A stretch of DNA of 64,000 bases, taken from contig CP136066.1 of assembly GCA_032622095.1 (NCBI GenBank), forward strand, positions 57,564,609 to 57,628,608. The letters run 5' to 3'. This stretch comes from Siphonodentalium dalli (lineage: Eukaryota; Mollusca; Scaphopoda; Gadilida; Siphonodentaliidae). A program made the position numbers and the translations under genes. The notes under the pieces were generated by a model, which had not been told where the DNA came from, did no database searches, and saw nothing but the letters and a program-made list of their open reading frames with translations. Shown here in pieces: positions 58,109 to 64,000 of this stretch. Within the stretch, counting starts at the first letter, position 1; each line of letters opens with the position of its first letter.

Positions 58109-58345
58109 AAAGAGCGTTATTAACGCCACCGGTGTAATATGTTTTTGAAAATATAATAACACCTGGTCCACTGGGCGATTGCATTATGGGTAATTAGGTA
58201 TTCTCGTACCTGACTTAATCGTACCGATAGAGTCACGTACAGGCTGAAATTGTAAACTTAACGCCACCAGTGTAATATGTTCTTGAAAATATAATAATAA
58301 AACCTGGTCCAATGGGAGATTGGATTATGGGTAACTATGTAGTCT
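58109..58345. repeat. Direct repeat of about 95 bp, two copies 150 bp apart
   Basis: The segment 'TAACGCCACCGGTGTAATAT ... CCTGGTCCACTGGG ... TTATGGGTAA' is present at 58109-58195 and again at 58260-58342 with several changes. Confidence 0.75.
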
Positions 58346-58532
58346 CGTTTAGTTTAGTAGAAAGGAAATAGTATTCAATTAACCGATAGCCTGAAAATAA
58401 TGTATAACCCATTGGGAGCCCCTGGCGTAGTGAAGTGAATTATGGGTCTTTTTAATTGGAGTGCGCATGCCTGTTCTGTTGGAGTAATCGCGATCTTTTA
58501 TTTTCTGGTCATCAAGTCAAAATTGTATCGTA

Positions 58533-58640
58533 TACACAATGTGTTTGTACCGATGCATGTATCGTGACTCGACTCGTTTTCGTGGTCATATAGGACCTAT
58601 ATAACCTATGATCACGAAAACGAGCAGAGTTGCGAAATCT
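58533..58640. mobile_element. Partial MITE-like inverted repeat
   Basis: Related to 56335-56505. ACTCGACTCGTTTTCGTGGTCATA faces TATGATCACGAAAACGAGCAGAGT over about 24 bp. The right end lacks the outer arm. Confidence 0.5.
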
Positions 58641-58974
58641 GATAGAATTCCACGAATCGTACATTCATTTTCAATAGTATAGATTCTCTGAATCTGCCGC
58701 GGAATTCCCAAAATTGTACTTTCATTTTCAATAGGATTCTCCGACTTTTCACTTTCACTTTTCATTTTTACCACGCAAAGCGACCTTAGTTGACACAGAT
58801 ATATGACACACTGGCTGAGTCCATGACAAATAGTTTATACAGCATTGCTTCTTTCATTTAATTAATGCTCACCTCGTTAAAACGCATGTCAATCGTATTT
58901 GTTTACAAATTGCATTGGGTGCGACGATTTGCAGTATGTCCCTATTTGCGGAGGTCACTTTGCGGACGTCCCCG

Positions 58975-59595
58975 AATTCACAGAGGTCCCCTAAAATGGG
59001 CGATATATGTAGATTTTAATGAGGGAACGGGTGCGTATATGTCAATTGATACGTATTTTAAACAAATAACGATACGACCATCATAATAGAGGTATGTTCT
59101 ATCAATTATATATGCGCCGAGTTCACTTGGTGCAAATCAAACGGCGATAAATATGCTCGTGTGCCAGAAGGACTCCTTAAAGTTGTGAATAAGATGAAGA
59201 ATATTTATTAGATGTTATTTATTAAGTCAATCAAATAATATTATTCATTAGTTAGCACCTATATATATATACACACACTCCCGGAGATTGCTGCGCGGGT
59301 ATCCTGATCACGCAAATTAAATCGCGGAGGTCCCCTAAAATGGGCGAAATATGTTGATTTTAATGAGGAAACGGGTGCGTATATGTCAATTGATACGTAT
59401 TTTAAACAAATAACGACATGACCATCATAATAGAGGTATGTTCTATCAATTATATATGCGCCGAGTTCACTTGGTGCAAATCAAGCGGCGATAATTAAAC
59501 ATTCTCGTGTGCCAGAAGGACTCCTTAAAGTTGTGAATAAGATGAAGAATATTTATTAGATGTTATTTAACAAGTCAAATAATATTATTTGATTG
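58975..59595. repeat. Direct duplication of about 260 bp
   Basis: The segment beginning GAGGTCCCCTAAAATGGGCG at 58983 recurs at 59328 and stays similar through 'AAGATGAAGAATATTTATTAGATGTTATTT'. The spacer carries a (TA/CA) run at 59265-59280. Confidence 0.85.
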
Positions 59596-59632
59596 ACTTG
59601 TTAAATAACATCTAATAAATATTCTTCATCTT
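59540..59632. repeat. Palindrome, about 90 bp
   Basis: AGATGAAGAATATTTATTAG and AACAAGTCAAATAATATTAT on the left are mirrored exactly on the right (through TTGATTGACTTGTTAAATAA) up to AATATTCTTCATCT. It lies at the end of the second duplicated copy, so copy 2 appears extended by an inverted piece. Confidence 0.8.
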
Positions 59633-59639
59633 TTGTACC

Positions 59640-60215
59640 AGATATCATCAGTGTTTTTATATTCTGGGTGCACCACATGTGATAAGTATATATGGACACG
59701 AGTTAATCAGTTTATGGCTACACATGTGGAAATCCCATCTTAGAACTCCTAGTGGACACAAACTCAACACTAAAACCGATGCCCTTCGCGATTGGCTTCA
59801 AAACTAATTGTTATTGTGCATGAAGTTAATTAAATACATTGGACATGACCCACTGCGATAAACATATATATTTACACACTAAGTGTTGTCATCACTAAAT
59901 CCAGCATTCTGATTGGTCGGCGCCCACGTGGCTAGTTGCAGTTATTTCTCGGTGAATGCGCAACGCCTCATAACACCAAGCTAATAACACCATCGATACG
60001 TCATTATGTTTGGAAAGACGAACGCGTAATGTTTTGGGCGCATTTGGACTCGCGCAGGATTGACTTAATACATCATCGGGTTTCAATATGAAGAGAAATT
60101 GTTCCTATTAGCTTTTGGCAAGGGTGCTATTGGGTATTTTGGGCTGATCTTGTCACGATACACTTTTCGATTTAAATATATTTACAAAAGTGGCTTTCTC
60201 GCTAAATGTATATAA
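59640..60215. other. Gene-free stretch
   Basis: No coding or repeat signal. Confidence 0.5.
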
Positions 60216-60217
60216 AT

Positions 60218-60338
60218 ATAAGGATTAACTGTCATGTGGACTATTTTTATGGAGATGTTCGGGTTTTACACAAGTTATGTCCACTTACCTCACCGTTACA
60301 TCTCCTTAAAAACAGTCCACATGACAGTTAATCCTTAT
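60218..60338. repeat. Hairpin, 121 bp
   Basis: ATAAGGATTAACTGTCATGT plus GGACTATTTTTATGGAGATG on the left face the near-exact complement on the right, with a loop of about 40 bp. Small MITE or foldback; no clear target duplication. Confidence 0.7.
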
Positions 60339-60339
60339 G

Positions 60340-61460
60340 TAACAAACTGAAACAGGCATATGAATGCTGGTTCTGATCACAAGGAAAGACAATCAATTAA
60401 AAATGAGAAAACTGTTTAAATGGACATGGCTCATTCGAACTTAAAACAATGGGTCGACTCAAGTTGGACGTAGATATAAGATATGGTGATACATAAATTA
60501 ACTATTGATAATACTACTGTGCACATATGCTATGAAAAGGACTTCCCATGGTCACAGCTATATTTTCCAGCTGGTTCAATTTTGCGTACCGAAATGAAAC
60601 AAACACTCTGCATTCTATCATACCAGGATTAGACTAACAAGGAACACTCTTGCTGAACCAAAACTTTCTAAATTCGATCTGTTGAATAATATATTGCATA
60701 AAGATCGGACAGGACATCTTTTAAACATATCTTGATTGTTCAATATAGTATTGAGCCACAAGTTATATTAACCTACCACAGTCTCGCTAAATGATACATA
60801 TATATTCAAAGGTATGAGGCACCACATTGTGTAAGCCTGCAGGCTTGCCCGTTTTCGTTGTCTTTTCGGTCATCATATTTATCACTGTAGCCAATGGGAA
60901 AATTACAAACTATGGTAAAATGCAGGCAATATACACGCTAGTCTCATTGTCGACAAACAACATTAATTCCGCCGTGTGAGCGCACATATCGCGACCTGAG
61001 TTCCAACTTGTCCGATGTGACATACTGGTACGAAACGACCGTTCTATACTCACTAGGACCGAAATTTCAAGCTCTACCCGATGCGCTCAAACCTGGTGCT
61101 GTAACTTGATTCTACGAAGAGTAAAATACGAATCCTGTTTGTCCGTTGTGGTCGAAAGTAGTATGAATTCAATTCCAATATGTCTCATTTATCCAACGCA
61201 GTTATAATTGTTTCTATTTTGTCCTTACGCACTTTTTGCCCATAATTCAGTTACAGGTTGTTCCATGTGTTGAAAAATCGAAATTTACTCACTTGGGACA
61301 ATATGGAACCGAATTATATTACACGCGTTTAAAGAACTGAGTGTTTTTGCCATACTAATTTAGTTCCAATATGTTCCATCCGTTGATTCTACGTCATGTA
61401 TGTCACGTGGAATAAATGAGGTCCGAATAACTACACGTTACGTCCCATAGGACAAAGTGG
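60340..61460. other. Gene-free stretch
   Basis: Nothing recognisable on either strand. Confidence 0.5.
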
Positions 61461-61464
61461 AACT

Positions 61465-62120
61465 GGTTGGTTAATTTAGGTTTTGAACGGTTTGTGAGAT
61501 ACTGGATTTTAGCTACCCCTCCCCAAACACGTTTTTGTCGAAAATTACATAATTTTGTTAACAACCCTACAAACATTTTATAATTGATCTTAATGGGAAA
61601 CAACAAAAATCTTGTTCTGAGCGTGTTGTCCAGAAATACCGTTTAATTGATTACAGATTTGTTCAGGCTTCCAGACCCCCAGTTACAACAACAACATATT
61701 TTATTGATAACATGTAATTATGCATGGATTAACGTCGATTGTATAATATTAAAATATTTGTTATAAACAACACATGACCAACTATATAATTCATATGGCT
61801 CAGTAGTTATCTGGACATCACATGTAGAACGAATTTGACAGAAATTGTGAACGGTTTGCCAATATTGGATTTTCGCAGCAACCGCTCCCCCTAACACGTT
61901 TTATTTGTGATAGCGACAACACAAACATTTCTAGATGATTCTAATGGGGACCAAATCATGATTCATATGATGAAAACCGGATCCGTAGATACAGCAAGCG
62001 TGGTTAAATGTGTCACCAGGCTTCCAAACCACCAGTTACAACAACAACAACACATGTTGTTTATAACATGTAATTTCATATTAATATATTGCGACTTTGT
62101 AGAACTAAAGTATTTGTTCT
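61465..62120. repeat. Diverged direct duplication of about 300 bp
   Basis: Two halves (61475-61770 and 61835-62120) share, in order, 'GAACGGTTTG', 'ATTGGATTTT/ACTGGATTTT', 'CCCCTCCCC...ACACGTTTT', 'ACAAACATTT', 'CTTCCA-ACC-CCAGTTACAAC' and 'ATAACATGTAATT'. Divergence is high, so the duplication is old. Confidence 0.65.
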
Positions 62121-63325
62121 AAATGACAAATATAATAAAAACAAACATATACAAAACAAAATCATTGTTGCTGCCATAGTGATTGTTAGAGTTCCTCTAA
62201 ATCGACAAAAATATAGAAAGAATGGATAATGTATTGTATATTCCATAAACTATTCTGATCAAGGTGGCAAGCGTTAGTACATATATGTTATATGATTTGA
62301 TGTCCCCCTACACTATGATAAGTCTTGAACACATCACAAACTGGAAGAATATGAGTTCAATAATAACTGAAGGTATGTACAAAGGATAGTTATATAAGGA
62401 AATACACAATGTTTATGGATGGGTTGGTTCCAGAAATAGTGTGGCACTATAAACGCGGCTGCATGGCAAATATGAAAGCGAATTTTCTATTTTTCGAGAA
62501 CAGTCCTAGGACCCTAAGTAATGGTGTGCTGTTTCTATTTTGCCACAACGACAGAGAGGTGACGTTTTAAAGTGATTACTCAATAAGCCATAGTTAAAAC
62601 TACTGCATTTCAAATCTTAAGCGAGAATGGAGTATTCAGCTCACAACTGTCACACAAAATGCAATCTCGAACTGGGACCACCCTACTGTGAAGTAGATTG
62701 TTGAGGAACAAGTATTAACAGAGAGGTATGTTCCCTGTCCTGTTTGTTCAATGTCATAACCAGACAAAATGTGTGAAGAGCGAATTTACTATCAACATAT
62801 TTGGTTGTCTGTGTGCATGGGCGTAACTGGCTATGGTTCGATGGGTTCGGACGAACCCGCCCTGGGAAGGACAATGCTCTATTGTCCTGTGCGACCATGC
62901 ACTATCTACAATATACACGTTCTCCAAAAATAAATGACATTGAGTGTTACCAAATTTACATTAATATCTGCCATATTCGAAAAAGGTAGCAAATAATAAT
63001 GGTTGTTTATGGCGCTTACCCTTGTTCTAAGAAGCTTTTAAACATTACACTATTGTCCCAGTCATGGTGTACAAGCCAACCAATGAATCGGCTGCACCAT
63101 TATATTAATGTACATGCGCTGCTCTAGTTTGATCAGAACGAGATCTGATACTCACCAGTATGGCAATCGGAGTGGTACTGGTACTGGTTTAACGCATGAA
63201 TGTGTGAAGTCGGCACAGTACGAGCGACCTTTAACGTCGCTCAAATCTACCAAGCTTCTGTTGTGTGAAAACTCACAATAAACCACCGGCGGGCTGCGAA
63301 TCACTGGACCAGCGTGTTCTAGTGG
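62121..63325. other. Gene-free stretch
   Basis: Nothing recognisable. A small palindrome GGGTTCGGACGAACCC lies near 62843-62858. Confidence 0.5.
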
Positions 63326-63348
63326 GGTACATGTCTATATTCCGATTG

Positions 63349-63420
63349 TTCGCTGTTCCGAAGGTTCATTATTCAGAAGGTTCACTATTCCGAAGGTTCT
63401 CTATTCCGAATGTTTTTGTT
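63349..63420. repeat. Short tandem repeat TTCCGAAGGTTCACTA
   Basis: Four to five degenerate copies of about 16 bp ('ttccgaaggttcattattcagaaggttcactattccgaagg'), decaying to both sides. Confidence 0.75.
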
Positions 63421-63449
63421 ATATTAAAGGTTAATTCTATATTCTGAAG

Positions 63450-64000
63450 TATTGAGAGGGTTCCTTATCACGAAAACTCTTTTTATGAAGGAAATAACTT
63501 AAAACAAAAATAATAAATGTGATTTTTGTTTGTTTTGTTTTCGCTGGTTTCCTTGAGATTTGTGTCATTACGTATGACATTATTTCTCAATACATATTCA
63601 CGTCACGCAGTCCACACAATTGCTATGTTTCCATACGATTTAATGACATTACGTGCGACGTTATATCTCAATGATCTTAGAGGCAAGAATACGCCAGCTA
63701 CAGGCGGATTATAACAGTGGAGCTATAACGCTTAATGAATTCATACTGCGTGGCAGAATATCGCTGAATAGAATGGTATGAGATGAACCTAACTGCAATT
63801 GAGACTTTGTATTGACTTTAAAGGCCCACCTAATTTTCGAGTAACCGATTATGTTTTTATAGTGACTTTGTGTACGGTTTTAATAACAATCTGTGCCATA
63901 AAATATGATTAAAATACTATATAATTTATCACCATTTGAAACGTCTGTGTCTCAGAAGATGCCCATAGATAAATCTATCTTTAAAATGTAGTTATTCCCC
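63450..64000. other. Gene-free stretch to the window end
   Basis: A TTTTGTTTTGTTTT run at 63521-63541 and otherwise unremarkable AT-rich DNA. Confidence 0.5.

Overview
The window looks like nuclear DNA of an invertebrate animal, probably marine. It is AT-rich, gene-poor and packed with nested mobile elements, and it holds one clear host exon, a fibrinogen-related domain (47419-48056, minus strand). No operon-like spacing or bacterial gene is present. The phylum (mollusc, annelid, lancelet or other) cannot be settled from this sequence alone.

Layout. Bases 1-7078 are intergenic DNA with several non-autonomous DNA transposons, four of them with clean target-site duplications. Bases 7079-13486 hold a 3.38-kb segment in tandem; the second copy is interrupted by a 20.15-kb LTR retroelement (13487-33640) and resumes at 33641-33986. 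The left end of a Harbinger-like DNA element lies in the duplicated segment, and its likely right end is at 36155, so the LTR element is probably nested in it. Bases 36176-45367 carry tandem repeats, hairpins and a large GGCGC-rich foldback element (41599-42966). Bases 45368-50540 hold two dead LINE fragments, the fibrinogen-related exon, a tRNA-like SINE relic and a Helitron-like 3' end. A 2-kb minisatellite (51321-53308) and a satellite of about 160-bp units (54555-55990) follow. The rest is intergenic with small inverted repeats.

The main object is the LTR element, a Ty3-type env-bearing retroelement read on the minus strand. It has identical-length 459-bp LTRs, an upstream ORF, gag with a CCHC knuckle, a textbook -1 frameshift site with a downstream stem, pol (protease, RT, RNase H, integrase and a long tail) and an env-like gene with signal peptide, basic cleavage site and membrane anchor. 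Between pol and env lies an unusual accessory region of about 9 kb. On the opposite strand it carries at least two related small genes (101 and 88 codons), each 48-58 bp downstream of a TATA box. A 3.5-kb block holding one of them and the tail of pol is tandemly duplicated inside the element, and a hAT-like transposon later entered one of those copies. Both the LTR element and this hAT-like insertion have their own empty site elsewhere in the window, which fixes their ends and target duplications to the base. The coding genes are interrupted by stop codons and by frame changes that fall almost entirely in homopolymers or short repeats, so this copy is dead as written or carries run-length errors.
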